This document shows positions 35,936 to 45,081 of a stretch of 64,000 nucleotides of DNA, piece after piece; position 1 is the stretch's first letter; every line of letters starts with the position of its first letter. The stretch comes from an uncultured Kangiella sp. (GTDB taxonomy: Bacteria > Pseudomonadota > Gammaproteobacteria > Enterobacterales > Kangiellaceae). The position numbers and the translations under genes were made by a program. The notes beneath the pieces were generated by a model that saw nothing but the letters and a program-made list of their open reading frames with translations, was not told where the DNA came from and ran no database searches. Where the stretch lies: NCBI GenBank assembly GCA_947503345.1, contig CANNCW010000001.1, forward strand, positions 868,001-932,000, read 5' to 3'.

Positions 35936-36742
35936 ATGACCTTAGAAATCCACTTTATCATTTTATTGTTGCTATTAGGACTCTTTAACGGAGTTTTAGC
36001 GGGATTATTAGGCATTGGTGGCGGTTTGGTGATTGTCCCAGCTATGATTTGGTTATTACCAACCATTGGGGTGCCGCAGGAGCATCTGATGCACATGGCA
36101 CTGGCTACTTCGATGGCAACTATTTGTTTTACCTCGATTTCATCGGCACTGGCACATAAAAAGCGGGGCTCTGTGTCCATGCCTGCTCTAAAGTTGTTGT
36201 TTCCCGCTATTGCCATTGGTGGCATAACTGGCGCCTATATCGCAGAGTTGATAGACGCTGTTTGGCTCGGAAGAATATTTGGGGTGGCGGCAGTATTATT
36301 AGGCTTGCAAATGGTTATTGGGAAAATGCCACAAGCCAAAGGGGAGCATTTAACACGAGGAAGTGCTTACCCATCAGGTGTGGTAATGGGGGCTATGTCA
36401 GCATTATTGGGCATTGGCGGTGGCTCATTAGTGGTGCCATATTTTTTATACCATAAAGAAAAAATGACCAAAGCTATTGGAACAGCTGCCGCATGCGGTT
36501 TACCACTGGCAATTATGGCGACAATCGGCTATGTTGTGCTGGGTTGGCAAACACAGGATTTACCCCCATATCACTTAGGTTATGTCTATTTGCCTGCGGT
36601 TATTGCCATTGCCTTAGGTTCGGTAATAACAGCGCCACTTGGTGCTTATTTAGCCCATAGATTACCAACTGCCACGATCAAAAAAATGATAGCGATATTA
36701 TTGGTTGTTGTTGGCATTAAAATTTTTATAAATAATATTTAA
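35936..36742 (+). CDS. TSUP (TauE/SafE) family sulfite/organosulfur exporter
   Basis: 268 residues, about eight membrane helices in two repeats, each opening with a glycine-rich turn ([15 protein letters not shown] and [15 protein letters not shown]), the TSUP signature. Family members move sulfite, sulfoacetate or taurine-derived anions; the substrate here is unknown. It lies ten bases before lgt and is probably co-transcribed. A TSUP gene before lgt is also seen in pseudomonads. Confidence 0.92.
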   Translation: MTLEIHFIILLLLLGLFNGVLAGLLGIGGGLVIVPAMIWLLPTIGVPQEHLMHMALATSMATICFTSISSALAHKKRGSVSMPALKLLFPAIAIGGITGAYIAELIDAVWLGRIFGVAAVLLGLQMVIGKMPQAKGEHLTRGSAYPSGVVMGAMSALLGIGGGSLVVPYFLYHKEKMTKAIGTAAACGLPLAIMATIGYVVLGWQTQDLPPYHLGYVYLPAVIAIALGSVITAPLGAYLAHRLPTATIKKMIAILLVVVGIKIFINNI

Positions 36743-36752
36743 GAGTGTACTA

Positions 36753-37541
36753 ATGGATTTCCCAGAAATTGATCCAGTAATTTTTTCAATCGGCCCTGTG
36801 TCCTTGCACTGGTACGGTTTCATGTATCTTTTAGGCTTTATCGCCGCCTGGCTTCTTGGTAATTATCGAGCTAAACAGCCAAATTCAGGTTGGAACACAG
36901 ATATGGTCTCCGATATGCTGTTTTACGCTTTCTTAGGCGTGATTATTGGAGGTCGTTTTGGTTATGTAGTTTTCTATCACATGGATTTATGGCTCAAAGA
37001 TTTCTGGTATCTGTTTAAAATTTACGAAGGCGGCATGTCATTCCATGGAGGGCTGATTGGTGTCATGGTTGCTTTGATTTACTTTGCAAAAAAGAACAAG
37101 AAAACGTTTTTTGAAGTTGCAGACTTTGTTGCGCCATTAGCACCATTGGGGATCATGTTTGGTCGATTAGGTAACTTTATTAATGGTGAATTATGGGGGC
37201 GTGAAGCTAGCGAAGGCTTTTTCTTAGCCATGCGCTTCCCTGCTGACGAAAAAGGGTTATTGCGTCATCCATCTCAGCTTTATGAGTCATTTTCAGAAGG
37301 GTTAGTTTTATTCCTAATCCTATGGTTCTACTCAGCGAAACCAAGACCAACTAAAGCGGTAAGTGGTTTGTTCTTGCTAGGTTATGGTGCCTTCCGATTT
37401 GTAGTAGAATATTTCCGTGAACCAGATGCCCATTTAGCAGCGGTAAGCCAAGTGATAACACGTGGACAGGTATTATGCTTGCCGATGATAGTGGCGGGTT
37501 TATTCTTAATGGTAATGGCCTACAAGCAGAAAGGTAAATAA
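36753..37541 (+). CDS. lgt: prolipoprotein diacylglyceryl transferase
   Basis: 262 residues, polytopic inner-membrane enzyme. Adds diacylglycerol to the lipobox cysteine of prolipoproteins, first step of lipoprotein maturation. The Lgt signature [14 protein letters not shown] (with the catalytic Arg), HGGLIGV and [14 protein letters not shown] are intact, and the C-terminal [12 protein letters not shown] is present. Upstream of thyA, as in E. coli. Confidence 0.97.
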   Translation: MDFPEIDPVIFSIGPVSLHWYGFMYLLGFIAAWLLGNYRAKQPNSGWNTDMVSDMLFYAFLGVIIGGRFGYVVFYHMDLWLKDFWYLFKIYEGGMSFHGGLIGVMVALIYFAKKNKKTFFEVADFVAPLAPLGIMFGRLGNFINGELWGREASEGFFLAMRFPADEKGLLRHPSQLYESFSEGLVLFLILWFYSAKPRPTKAVSGLFLLGYGAFRFVVEYFREPDAHLAAVSQVITRGQVLCLPMIVAGLFLMVMAYKQKGK

Positions 37542-37636
37542 TTTTTCATCATTTCCCTATAAGCGGAAATCAAAGAAGGTCTTAACGAACTAGATTCCCA
37601 TTTATATGGGATGACATGAAAAGATAGAAACAAATT

Positions 37637-38431
37637 ATGAAACAATATTTAGATATGATGCGCCATGTTTTAGAAAATGGTGAAGATAAAGGTGATAGAA
37701 CCGGTACTGGAACTCGTAGTGTATTTGGCCATCAAATGCGTTTCGACTTACAGGAAGGGTTCCCCTTAGTAACCACTAAAAAATTGCACCTTCGTTCGAT
37801 CATTTACGAACTGTTATGGTTCTTAAATGGCGATACCAATATCAAATATTTAAAAGACAACGGTGTCCGTATTTGGGATGAATGGGCTGATGAAAATGGT
37901 GACTTAGGTCCTGTGTATGGTGAACAGTGGCGTTCTTGGAAGAAACCAGACGGCACTACGATTGATCAAATCTCTAACGTTTTAGAGCAAATTAAAAATA
38001 ATCCAAACAGTCGCCGATTAATGGTGGTTGCCTATAATCCTGGTGTTGCCGATGAAATGGCTTTACCGCCTTGTCATTCATTGTTCCAATTTTATGTAGC
38101 GAATGGCAAATTATCTTGCCAGCTATACCAACGCAGTGCGGATATATTCTTAGGCGTTCCATTTAATATTGCTTCTTACGCCTTGCTAACACATATGATG
38201 GCGGAACAAGCAGGCTTAGAAGTTGGCGAATTTATTTGGTCAGGTGGTGACGTGCATTTGTATTCAAATCATTTTAAACAAGCCAAAGAGCAGTTGTCTC
38301 GTGAAACTTTACCATTACCAAAATTAGAAATTAAAAGTAAACCAGACTCTTTGTTTGGTTACCAATTCGAAGACTTTGAAATTGTAGGCTATGAATCTCA
38401 TCCACACATTAAAGCGCCTGTGGCCGTTTAA
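37637..38431 (+). CDS. thyA: thymidylate synthase
   Basis: 264 residues, as E. coli ThyA. Makes dTMP from dUMP and methylene-THF. Active-site Cys in [13 protein letters not shown]; dUMP-binding [18 protein letters not shown]-terminal [18 protein letters not shown]. 95 bases after lgt, with a degenerate GTCATCCC-type palindrome between. Followed by folA, its metabolic partner. Confidence 0.98.
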   Translation: MKQYLDMMRHVLENGEDKGDRTGTGTRSVFGHQMRFDLQEGFPLVTTKKLHLRSIIYELLWFLNGDTNIKYLKDNGVRIWDEWADENGDLGPVYGEQWRSWKKPDGTTIDQISNVLEQIKNNPNSRRLMVVAYNPGVADEMALPPCHSLFQFYVANGKLSCQLYQRSADIFLGVPFNIASYALLTHMMAEQAGLEVGEFIWSGGDVHLYSNHFKQAKEQLSRETLPLPKLEIKSKPDSLFGYQFEDFEIVGYESHPHIKAPVAV

Positions 38432-38456
38432 ATTTTTCTTTCAGGATTCTAAAACG

Positions 38457-38966
38457 ATGCCGAAAATAAGTTTAATCGTAGCAATGGCTAGCAATAGAGT
38501 CATTGGTAAAGGCAATCAAATGCCATGGCATCTACCCGCCGATCTAAAACACTTTAAAGCAGTAACGCTTGGTAAGCCAGTGATCATGGGGCGCAAAACC
38601 CATGAATCCATTGGTATGGTTTTACCTGGTCGTGAAAACATTATCATCAGTCGTGATGCTAATTACATTTCAGATTTTTATAACGACAAATGTCAAACGG
38701 TAACTAGTCTTGATGATGCTATTTCTATGGCTGGCGATGTCGAAGAAATTATGATCATCGGTGGTGCAAACATTTACCAACAAATGATCGACCAAGCCGA
38801 CACCCTATACCTGACCTTCATCGACCTAGAAACAGAAGGCGACGCCCACTTCCCAGATTGGACCCATTTAGAGTGGCAAGAAGTTTCAAGAGAAGAATAT
38901 AAAGCCGATGAGAAAAACGCTTTTGATTTAGAGTTTGTGACCTTAGAACGAGTTAACTCGAAATAA
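38457..38966 (+). CDS. folA: dihydrofolate reductase
   Basis: 169 residues from the ATG at 38457 (MPKISLIVAMASN). The frame is open 22 codons further upstream into thyA, but that extension is not DHFR-like. Reduces DHF to THF, regenerating the cofactor consumed by ThyA. Seen: NRVIGKGNQMPWHLPADLKHFK with the catalytic Asp, GRKTHESIG and MIIGGANIYQQ. 25 bases after thyA, so one operon. A terminator follows. Confidence 0.96.
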   Translation: MPKISLIVAMASNRVIGKGNQMPWHLPADLKHFKAVTLGKPVIMGRKTHESIGMVLPGRENIIISRDANYISDFYNDKCQTVTSLDDAISMAGDVEEIMIIGGANIYQQMIDQADTLYLTFIDLETEGDAHFPDWTHLEWQEVSREEYKADEKNAFDLEFVTLERVNSK

Positions 38967-39004
38967 TTAGTAACAGTTTCTATCCTTGAAAATATATTTT
39001 AGAG

Positions 39005-39031
39005 AGCCATGTTTATAGCATGGCTTTTTTT
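39005..39031 (+). terminator. rho-independent terminator after folA
   Basis: AGCCATG-TTTATAG-CATGGCT followed by TTTTT. Perfect seven-base arms. Confidence 0.9.
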
Positions 39032-39068
39032 ATGCCACTTAAATAATGTTAATTAAAAAGGGGAAGAT

Positions 39069-39389
39069 ATGATTATTACTACCACGCCAAATATTGAAGG
39101 TCGTGAAATACGCGAATACAAAGGTGTTGTTGTTGGCGAAGCCATTTTAGGCGCAAATATTATTAAAGATTTCTTCGCAGGAATACGCGATATTGTCGGT
39201 GGTCGCTCAGGGGCTTATGAAGACGAGCTAGCAAAAGCAAGGAAAGTTGCTTTCGAAGAACTAGAAGAGCATGCACGACGCCTAGGCGCCAATGCCATCG
39301 TGGGTGTCGATCTAGATTACGAAGTCATAGGACAGAATGGATCTATGATGATGGTCAGTGCGTCAGGGACTGCTGTAAATTTAGTTTAA
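39069..39389 (+). CDS. YbjQ/UPF0145 family protein
   Basis: 106 residues, the usual size. Family signatures [19 protein letters not shown] at the start, [11 protein letters not shown] and [15 protein letters not shown]. Forms pentameric small domains in known structures; the role (sometimes called heavy-metal binding) is not established. Preceded by AAAAGGGGAAG, a strong ribosome site. Monocistronic between the folA terminator and a gene-free 259-base spacer. Confidence 0.93.
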   Translation: MIITTTPNIEGREIREYKGVVVGEAILGANIIKDFFAGIRDIVGGRSGAYEDELAKARKVAFEELEEHARRLGANAIVGVDLDYEVIGQNGSMMMVSASGTAVNLV

Positions 39390-39648
39390 TGCCTGGATTA
39401 GTAAATAAAAGTGTCCTGTACCTGTCAACTTTTTATCGGGTAAATAGTGTTCAAGTACGCATATCCTTTATAGAAATCATTTAGATTTCGTAGGTAAGGG
39501 AATTGATCATACAAAATATTTTTAGGATGTTTCAAAAGTCTCGCCAGTTTTATCTAGAAAATAACGCTTGTTTAGGTGTGTAAAATTAATTACCTACAAC
39601 ATTGAAGGGATGACTAATAGTTTTAATCTATTTAGCCGGCATGTTAGT

Positions 39649-40098
39649 TTAAGAACGGCCCAAGTCTAGCAAATACTGCCAATTTTCTTTGTAATTTTGT
39701 AGAGTAGTTAGTGTTTTAGTATTTCCCCATGCATCAATATCCTGTATTGGAATAATGTAACAATCACCAACATTACTATCAATAGCAACGAACAAGTCAC
39801 AATCTTCAATAGTATATTTATACGTGCGACTTGGGGCTGTTCTTGAGATCTGCGCCCCGGAACGGCTACCTCCTGTAAAGTTTACTGTACCCGATCCTAC
39901 ACCTTTGATCTGAGTTCTAAGAAGTTTTTTGTTCTCTAATTCAATTATTGCATCGTACTTTGAATTAGTAATATCAACTCTAGAACAAGGGAAACCTGCT
40001 TTTATAATCCGTCCAATTGCAATCATTTCATCAGCGTTACCATTGGTTGTTCGGAAGATTCCATCAGCGATTTCTGTAATATTTTTTTGCCAAGTCAT
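39649..40098 (-). CDS. putative PD-(D/E)XK-fold nuclease (group I intron endonuclease-like family)
   Basis: 149 residues. The segment GNADEMIAIGRIIKAGFPCSRVDITNSKYDAIIE then LLRTQIKG fits the core of a PD-(D/E)XK nuclease: Glu in the first helix, the Asp in YDAIIE, and a QIK in place of the usual ExK, as in I-Ssp6803I-like proteins (PDDEXK_5). A repeat-like SRSGAQISRTAPSRTYKYT follows. No partner methylase, intron or integrase is nearby. Flanked by AT-rich gene-free stretches of 259 and 216 bases, consistent with an acquired gene. The family call is from motif reading only. Confidence 0.6.
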   Translation of the reverse strand: MTWQKNITEIADGIFRTTNGNADEMIAIGRIIKAGFPCSRVDITNSKYDAIIELENKKLLRTQIKGVGSGTVNFTGGSRSGAQISRTAPSRTYKYTIEDCDLFVAIDSNVGDCYIIPIQDIDAWGNTKTLTTLQNYKENWQYLLDLGRS

Positions 40099-40314
40099 AA
40101 GTTATTCCCTTATTAAACGAACATAACAATATATAAATACAATTCTAACAGTTTAATTTATAAGAACAATTTTTTGAAGTGGTGACTTAATAAGATTAAA
40201 GGACCCCTGTATTACCTTGGATGCACAACACTCAATAGATTTGAGCAATTCTGAAAATAGTGGGAGTGTACATTTTAAGATTTTAAGTATAACAAACGCG
40301 TTGATCGTAGTTTT

Positions 40315-40887
40315 CTAAAACTGCTTCTTCGCATGCACCAAAAATCTTAAAGGCCCACCAGTCTCCAGTGTATTAAAAGGGTAGCAAGTCACAAGGGTTA
40401 ATTGGTTCTGGCCACGATCAGTAATTTGATCTTGTTCTATATTATGAATTTCTGTGGCGGTGACTTGGTATTGGTGTATTTCCCCAAATTTATCTTCTAG
40501 TTGAATGGTTTCGCCAATTTTTAAGTTTTCTAAAAATTCAAAATGAGTATCTCTATGGCCACCGATAATGGTGTAGCCAGATTGTTCTGGTGAATCGCTG
40601 GAAAGCAGTAGTCCGGGGCCAAAGGCTAAGTTGCGACCTGAAGCGCCTGACAAAACTACTTGTTCGATATGAGCAGTAGGAACTGACAGTTTGGCGATAG
40701 GGAAAGTATCTGCCCATGACCAAGGTTGATGGGGTTTTTGATCGACTAAGGTTTGTTCCCAAGCATCTTGCAATAGGTATTGAGCTACTTGTGCTTTGGC
40801 ATGAGTATAAGCGGCTTTGCCAAAGGCAAAACCGCTAATGGTTAATAGGAAAATAATTAATAGGTTTTTCTTAATAAAAGTTTTCAT
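40315..40887 (-). CDS. class GN (Gram-negative, marine) sortase
   Basis: 190 residues from the ATG at 40887 (MKTFIKKNLLIIF, signal anchor); a more upstream ATG at 40938 would overlap the target gene by 16 bases. Sortase fold with all three catalytic residues: His in GGHRDTHF, Cys in LVTCYPF and Arg in GGPLRFLVH. Cuts and transfers the C-terminal signal of its dedicated target, encoded immediately upstream. Acts at the outer face of the inner membrane. The acceptor in Gram-negatives is unknown. Confidence 0.93.
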   Translation of the reverse strand: MKTFIKKNLLIIFLLTISGFAFGKAAYTHAKAQVAQYLLQDAWEQTLVDQKPHQPWSWADTFPIAKLSVPTAHIEQVVLSGASGRNLAFGPGLLLSSDSPEQSGYTIIGGHRDTHFEFLENLKIGETIQLEDKFGEIHQYQVTATEIHNIEQDQITDRGQNQLTLVTCYPFNTLETGGPLRFLVHAKKQF

Positions 40888-40922
40888 GGTAATGCCCTTA
40901 ATTTTAATCTTAGGTACAGGTG

Positions 40923-42914
40923 TTAACGTCGGAACCAAATAATCAAACTCATGAGTAGGGTTAAAATACCGAGAAGAATCATTAATGGACTATCAGTTCC
41001 GCCTCTAGGATAACCATGGGCTTTTGCGGTGGTTGAACCTGCAGGTAGACGGTTGGCCATTTGTAGCTGTTTGATTTTATTGGCAACATTAACTGGCGTT
41101 TTATCTACCGCAACCAAGCTGGTGTAGTCACTCACTAAATGAAAATCCAAAGCGGTATCAGTGATTGCTTTTTTATAGTGTGCCGCGTTACTGTAATCAT
41201 GAGATATTTCATTACGAAGAGAGTCAATTTTCATACGTGCCCAGAGCTTGGCAACACCTAGGTCTTGACCATTTTGGGTATTGGGCAAAGTAAAGCTCCA
41301 CTCGTAACCATCGGCGAAGCCTATTAAATTTAATGGACTCGAAACTTTGTCATAGTTAGTTGGTGTTTTGTAAGTGGCGTATAAAGGTTCGCCAAGATAT
41401 AAATCGCGAAGTTGCTTAGGTTGTAGTTCAAGATTTTGCAAAACACTTTTCGCCACGCCATTAGTATCAATGCCAAGATTCTTGAGCACAGGATAGCGAA
41501 GCTTTTTAAATAATGTTTTTAGCTCAGTTTGTACTTGCTCAGTATCACTGATGTAAGTAAAAGTTCCGCGTCCTTCTTCTGCTGCTTTAGTCATAAAGTA
41601 GCTGTTAGGGGCAGAGCCTATACCAATGGTAAATAAACGATTGTTACCAAGTTTTGAGCGGATCAAGCTGAATATTTCTTGCTCATTGCCAATGCTACCA
41701 TCAGTTAGGAAAACTATTTGGCGTAATTTAGAACTATTAGGTTTAACCAATGCCATTTGTACTGCGCTAGCGATATTAGTACCACCATCAGCATTCATGG
41801 TATCGATAAATTGCTCGGCAGTTTCTAAGGTTTGTTCCGTTACACTGCGAGCATCGGAAAATAATTGATGAGATTCACTATCGAAATCGATGATATTAAA
41901 GCTGTCATCGGCGTTTAATTGTTGTAGCGCAAAACGCAAACCTGCTTTTGCTTGCACCATTGATTCACCTTCCATTGAGCCAGAAGAATCTACAACGAAT
42001 ATAACCTCACGTGGTTGTACTTTTTGTTGAACCAAATCGTGAGTTGGAGGAAGGATCACCAATAAGTTATAGGTTTGTTGATCAATAGTTTCGCTCAGCA
42101 AAGTGGCTTTAGGCTTTTGACCTAATAATGGATACCACTTAAGTATGAAGTCGCGGTCAGCTTGAATCGCGTTATCTAAAGTGATCTGTTGAATATCTCC
42201 AATAGGCTGAACATTGATTTGGTGATGCGGACTATCTATTTTTGATAATTCAAAACCTGCCTTTAAGTCAACTACAAAGCTCACAGGTCTATCAGGCTGG
42301 CTAGTGGTATTAAATTGAGTAACTACGCTGGATAAAGTTTCCGTATCTAAGCTTTGAGAAATCGTTTGTTTTGGATTAAAACGAGGCGTTATGCCCATTG
42401 GCAAACGATAGGAAAAGGTGGTTCCGTCAATTTTGATTAGTTGTTGAAACTCGATCTGAATTTTAATTTGCTCATTAGGGCCGATGTTAGCAAGTTTAGT
42501 CGTAAAGAGATTCGGACGAACTTGTTTTACTAGACTAGTACGCTTTCCTGATTTTTTTGCAGCTTGATAAGTTCTTTCGGCTTGCTGCTTTTCTTGGATT
42601 TCGCCTTCAATGACTTGCTCACCAATGATCATGTTTAAAGTATCTACCGCGGCATCTTCAGGTAGCGGAAAGCTATAAACTCCTTCTAACCATTCGACTG
42701 TGTTGTTAGAAAAGGTTTGCGTCAGCTGGGTGCGAGCAACTACGCCATTAATGGTGACTTTAACATCAGTAGAAAGTGGCATTTGTTCAAAAGCGGTATC
42801 ACTGGCAAGTGAATGAAACTCAAGTTTGGCATCATCTTCTTGAAAGTTGGCAAAAGCCATAGACGCAAATAAACTAGAAAAAACAAATAGCAGAATGGCG
42901 GATAAAGATTTCAT
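40923..42914 (-). CDS. marine sortase target protein (VIT and vWA domains)
   Basis: 663 residues. Signal peptide (1-22, ending AFA), an N-terminal VIT domain (about 30-190) like inter-alpha-trypsin inhibitors, a vWA domain with the MIDAS motif DSSGSMEGES and later Thr/Asp (DADGGTN-type and LTDGSIGNE), and a C-terminal sorting region: LPAGSTTA, a Gly/Pro linker, a hydrophobic segment of about 18 residues and RR. This is the dedicated substrate of the class GN sortase next door. Probably a surface or periplasmic adhesion/metal-binding protein; ligand unknown. Confidence 0.93.
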   Translation of the reverse strand: MKSLSAILLFVFSSLFASMAFANFQEDDAKLEFHSLASDTAFEQMPLSTDVKVTINGVVARTQLTQTFSNNTVEWLEGVYSFPLPEDAAVDTLNMIIGEQVIEGEIQEKQQAERTYQAAKKSGKRTSLVKQVRPNLFTTKLANIGPNEQIKIQIEFQQLIKIDGTTFSYRLPMGITPRFNPKQTISQSLDTETLSSVVTQFNTTSQPDRPVSFVVDLKAGFELSKIDSPHHQINVQPIGDIQQITLDNAIQADRDFILKWYPLLGQKPKATLLSETIDQQTYNLLVILPPTHDLVQQKVQPREVIFVVDSSGSMEGESMVQAKAGLRFALQQLNADDSFNIIDFDSESHQLFSDARSVTEQTLETAEQFIDTMNADGGTNIASAVQMALVKPNSSKLRQIVFLTDGSIGNEQEIFSLIRSKLGNNRLFTIGIGSAPNSYFMTKAAEEGRGTFTYISDTEQVQTELKTLFKKLRYPVLKNLGIDTNGVAKSVLQNLELQPKQLRDLYLGEPLYATYKTPTNYDKVSSPLNLIGFADGYEWSFTLPNTQNGQDLGVAKLWARMKIDSLRNEISHDYSNAAHYKKAITDTALDFHLVSDYTSLVAVDKTPVNVANKIKQLQMANRLPAGSTTAKAHGYPRGGTDSPLMILLGILTLLMSLIIWFRR

Positions 42915-43010
42915 AGCAGTTCCTAAGAGTTGTTGGATGACTCTTATTAAAAGCTATAAATATTGTCTGAGACTGGTTTAAAAAAGGGTGAAAGTGATTA
43001 ATTGTGGCAA

Positions 43011-43040
43011 AAAAATGCGCCTTAAAAATTAGGCGCATTT
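43011..43040 (-). terminator. terminator after yccF
   Basis: On the minus strand TGCGCCT, an eight-base loop, AGGCGCA, then a T run of seven. Perfect seven-base arms. Confidence 0.85.
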
Positions 43041-43052
43041 ATTGTGAAACCG

Positions 43053-43460
43053 TTAGGCGGTTGCCAAAGCCCTAGCGTCACCTTTGGATACGATAACTGC
43101 ACCAAATGGCCATAACCCAAGTTTAACCATTTTGAAGTGCTGAACGCCAAAAGGAATACCGACAATGGTTAAACAAAGCACGAAACCCCAGAAAAGGTGA
43201 TTAAATACTACGAATAATCCACCAAAGATTAACCAGATTATATTTAATAAAACGTTAAGCACGCCACCCATAGGTTGATTACTACTCATGCGAGTTTCTT
43301 GGCCAAACGGGAATATCGAGAAAATGGCCAATTTAAAACATTGTACTCCCCAAGGAATACCAACTATGGTACAACAAAGCGCTATCCCACCAGCAATGTA
43401 GCCTAAAAATACAAAAATACCGCCAAATAGCAGCCAAATGATATTAAGTAATAGAGACAA
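43053..43460 (-). CDS. yccF: YccF family inner-membrane protein
   Basis: 135 residues made of two similar YccF units, each NIIWLLFGGIFVFLGY...IVGIPWGVQCFK / NIIWLIFGGLFVVFNH...IVGIPFGVQHFK, with about four membrane segments. Function unknown. Stands alone between the sortase-target gene and a divergent aspartoacylase-like gene. Confidence 0.92.
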   Translation of the reverse strand: MSLLLNIIWLLFGGIFVFLGYIAGGIALCCTIVGIPWGVQCFKLAIFSIFPFGQETRMSSNQPMGGVLNVLLNIIWLIFGGLFVVFNHLFWGFVLCLTIVGIPFGVQHFKMVKLGLWPFGAVIVSKGDARALATA

Positions 43461-43599
43461 GTTCTTCCTCCGATGTCGCTTTTAAAAAATATTTTTAGAT
43501 TTCTTAATATTAGTTTATGTAAAAAGGGGGAAAATCAGAACTAATAAAACGCAACAAAGTTCGCTAAACTGTTAACAGATGTAACAAAGTGAGTGAAAA

Positions 43600-44457
43600 A
43601 TGATAAAAAATATCGCCATAGTGGGTGGCACGCACGGTAATGAATTTACCGGTGTTTATTTAATAAAGAAACTTGAGCAGGAGCTTTCTAGTAAAGAACT
43701 AGAAGTTCATTATTTAATGGCCAATCCTAAAGCCCATCAAGCGGTAAAGCGTTATATCGACAGAGACTTAAACCGATGCTTTAAGCAGTCTGATTTGGAT
43801 AATGCAAATTTAGAGGGTTATGAAAATCAGCGTGCAAAAGAAATCAACCAAGAGCTTGGTCCAAAGGGTAACTCCAAAACCAATTTTATTATTGATCTGC
43901 ATACCTCTACAGCACCAATGGGAATTAACCTGGTTATTACTAAAGCCGATCCATTTCATCTCAAGTTAGCGGACTATGTGAAAACCCGGTTAGAAGGAGT
44001 CACTATTACTTGGGAAGTAATTGAAGATCATCATTTTCTAATGAGTATTGCGGAAAAACATATTTTAGTTGAGGTAGGCGCCACGCCACAAGGAGTTTTA
44101 CGGCAAGATGTATTTGATAAAACTCATCACACGGTTTTGAAAATAATGGAGTTTATCGGAGCCTATAATCAGGGACGTTTGCCTGAGAGTTCAAAAGAGT
44201 TAGAAGTTTATAAGTATTTCGATGTCGCCTATTTACCGCAAAACCAGAATGGCGAATTAATCGGAATGATACACGAAAATATTCAAGACAGAGATTTCCA
44301 GCCATTAAAAAGCGGAGAACCAATCTTTAAACTTTTTAATGGTAAAGATGTATTATTTGAAGGTGAGGATTGCACGATAAGCTTTATCAATGAGGCCGCT
44401 TATTACGATGAGAGGAAGGCTTTTTCTTTGTCTAGGAAAGAGTCGATAAAGATATAA
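43600..44457 (+). CDS. aspartoacylase-like M14-type amidohydrolase
   Basis: 285 residues. Zinc site in IVGGTHGNEFTG (His, Glu) and IDLHTSTAPMG (His), with the substrate-binding RDLNRCF (Arg) and the C-terminal Glu in LVEVGATPQGVL. These match the aspartoacylase branch (N-acetylaspartate deacetylation) better than succinylglutamate desuccinylase. Ends one base before the convergent small gene. Substrate is inferred. Confidence 0.9.
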   Translation: MIKNIAIVGGTHGNEFTGVYLIKKLEQELSSKELEVHYLMANPKAHQAVKRYIDRDLNRCFKQSDLDNANLEGYENQRAKEINQELGPKGNSKTNFIIDLHTSTAPMGINLVITKADPFHLKLADYVKTRLEGVTITWEVIEDHHFLMSIAEKHILVEVGATPQGVLRQDVFDKTHHTVLKIMEFIGAYNQGRLPESSKELEVYKYFDVAYLPQNQNGELIGMIHENIQDRDFQPLKSGEPIFKLFNGKDVLFEGEDCTISFINEAAYYDERKAFSLSRKESIKI

Positions 44458-44619
44458 TTAAGGGGTTCTGAAGCTGTCGCTCCAAACTAAAAGAGTTATG
44501 ACTCCTAAAGAAATTATGGTAAATGACGGTTCATTGAAAGCCAAACAACCTAAAAGGATGGTACTTAATCCAATTAAAGGGATTATCATTTTTTTTAAAA
44601 TATGTTTAGAAAGTTTCAT
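44458..44619 (-). CDS. possible small membrane protein
   Basis: 53 residues from ATG 44619: a basic N terminus, then two hydrophobic stretches (MIIPLIGLSTILLGCLAF and FTIISLGVITLLVW). The frame is open 27 codons further upstream, but that part runs through the tRNA-Phe terminator and 3' end, so the shorter form is chosen. No good ribosome site. Could be a real small protein or chance. Confidence 0.35.
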   Translation of the reverse strand: MKLSKHILKKMIIPLIGLSTILLGCLAFNEPSFTIISLGVITLLVWSDSFRTP

Positions 44620-44630
44620 TATTGATAAAC

Positions 44631-44659
44631 AAAAAAGCCCGAGCAATGCTCGGGCTTTT
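44631..44659 (-). terminator. terminator of tRNA-Phe
   Basis: AGCCCGAGCA-T-TGCTCGGGCT hairpin read on the minus strand followed by TTTTT, seven bases beyond the tRNA 3' end. Nearly loopless and very strong; A/T runs on both sides. Confidence 0.93.
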
Positions 44660-44665
44660 AAATAA

Positions 44666-44741
44666 TGGTGGCTCGGGGCAGAATTGAACTGCCGACACAA
44701 GGATTTTCAATCCTCCGCTCTACCAACTGAGCTACCAAGCC
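44666..44741 (-). tRNA. tRNA-Phe (GAA)
   Basis: 76 bases with encoded CCA. Acceptor GGCTTGG pairs CCGAGCC (one G-U); D arm AGCTCAGTTGGTAGAGC; anticodon stem GAGGA/TCCTT around loop TTGAAAA (anticodon GAA); T arm GGCAGTTCAATTCTGCC. All cloverleaf elements are present. Minus strand, downstream of yggX. Confidence 0.97.
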
Positions 44742-44810
44742 AATGGACGCGTATTAAACCGATTCAGAGGCTTTTAGTCAAGCCTAAAATTCGATTTTTC
44801 TGCTAATTTT

Positions 44811-45080
44811 TTAGCTTTTTGGAGTATAGCCTTCTGGCTTCTCGTAATCACCGCCAAATAGATAGAGTTCCATCTGTTCAGCTAGGTATTTTTGCGCTTC
44901 TGGATCAATCAAACTTAGGCGCTTTTCGTTGATCATCATGGTTTGGTGGTTAAGCCACATCATCCATGCCTCTTGCGATATTTCTTTCATGATGCGTTCG
45001 CCCAATTCACCTGGATAGGGTTGGAAACTGAGTGCATCGGCTTCTTTTTCTAGTTTGGTACAAAAAATGGTGTCAGCCAT
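44811..45080 (-). CDS. yggX: probable Fe(II)-trafficking protein YggX
   Basis: 89 residues, the whole family length. [22 protein letters not shown] and [19 protein letters not shown] match YggX, with the single conserved cysteine (Cys7). Helps protect Fe-S clusters and handle iron. One base downstream of mutY, which encodes an Fe-S enzyme; this pair is conserved with E. coli. Confidence 0.97.
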   Translation of the reverse strand: MADTIFCTKLEKEADALSFQPYPGELGERIMKEISQEAWMMWLNHQTMMINEKRLSLIDPEAQKYLAEQMELYLFGGDYEKPEGYTPKS

Positions 45081-45081
45081 A

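Noticed and set aside
39390-39648. Small RNA or gene in the spacer before the nuclease-like gene
   Set aside because: No hairpin with T run, no ribosome site with an extended frame and no recognisable motif.
44458-44700. 80-residue reading of the small membrane gene
   Set aside because: Its N-terminal part would be translated from the tRNA-Phe 3' end and its terminator.
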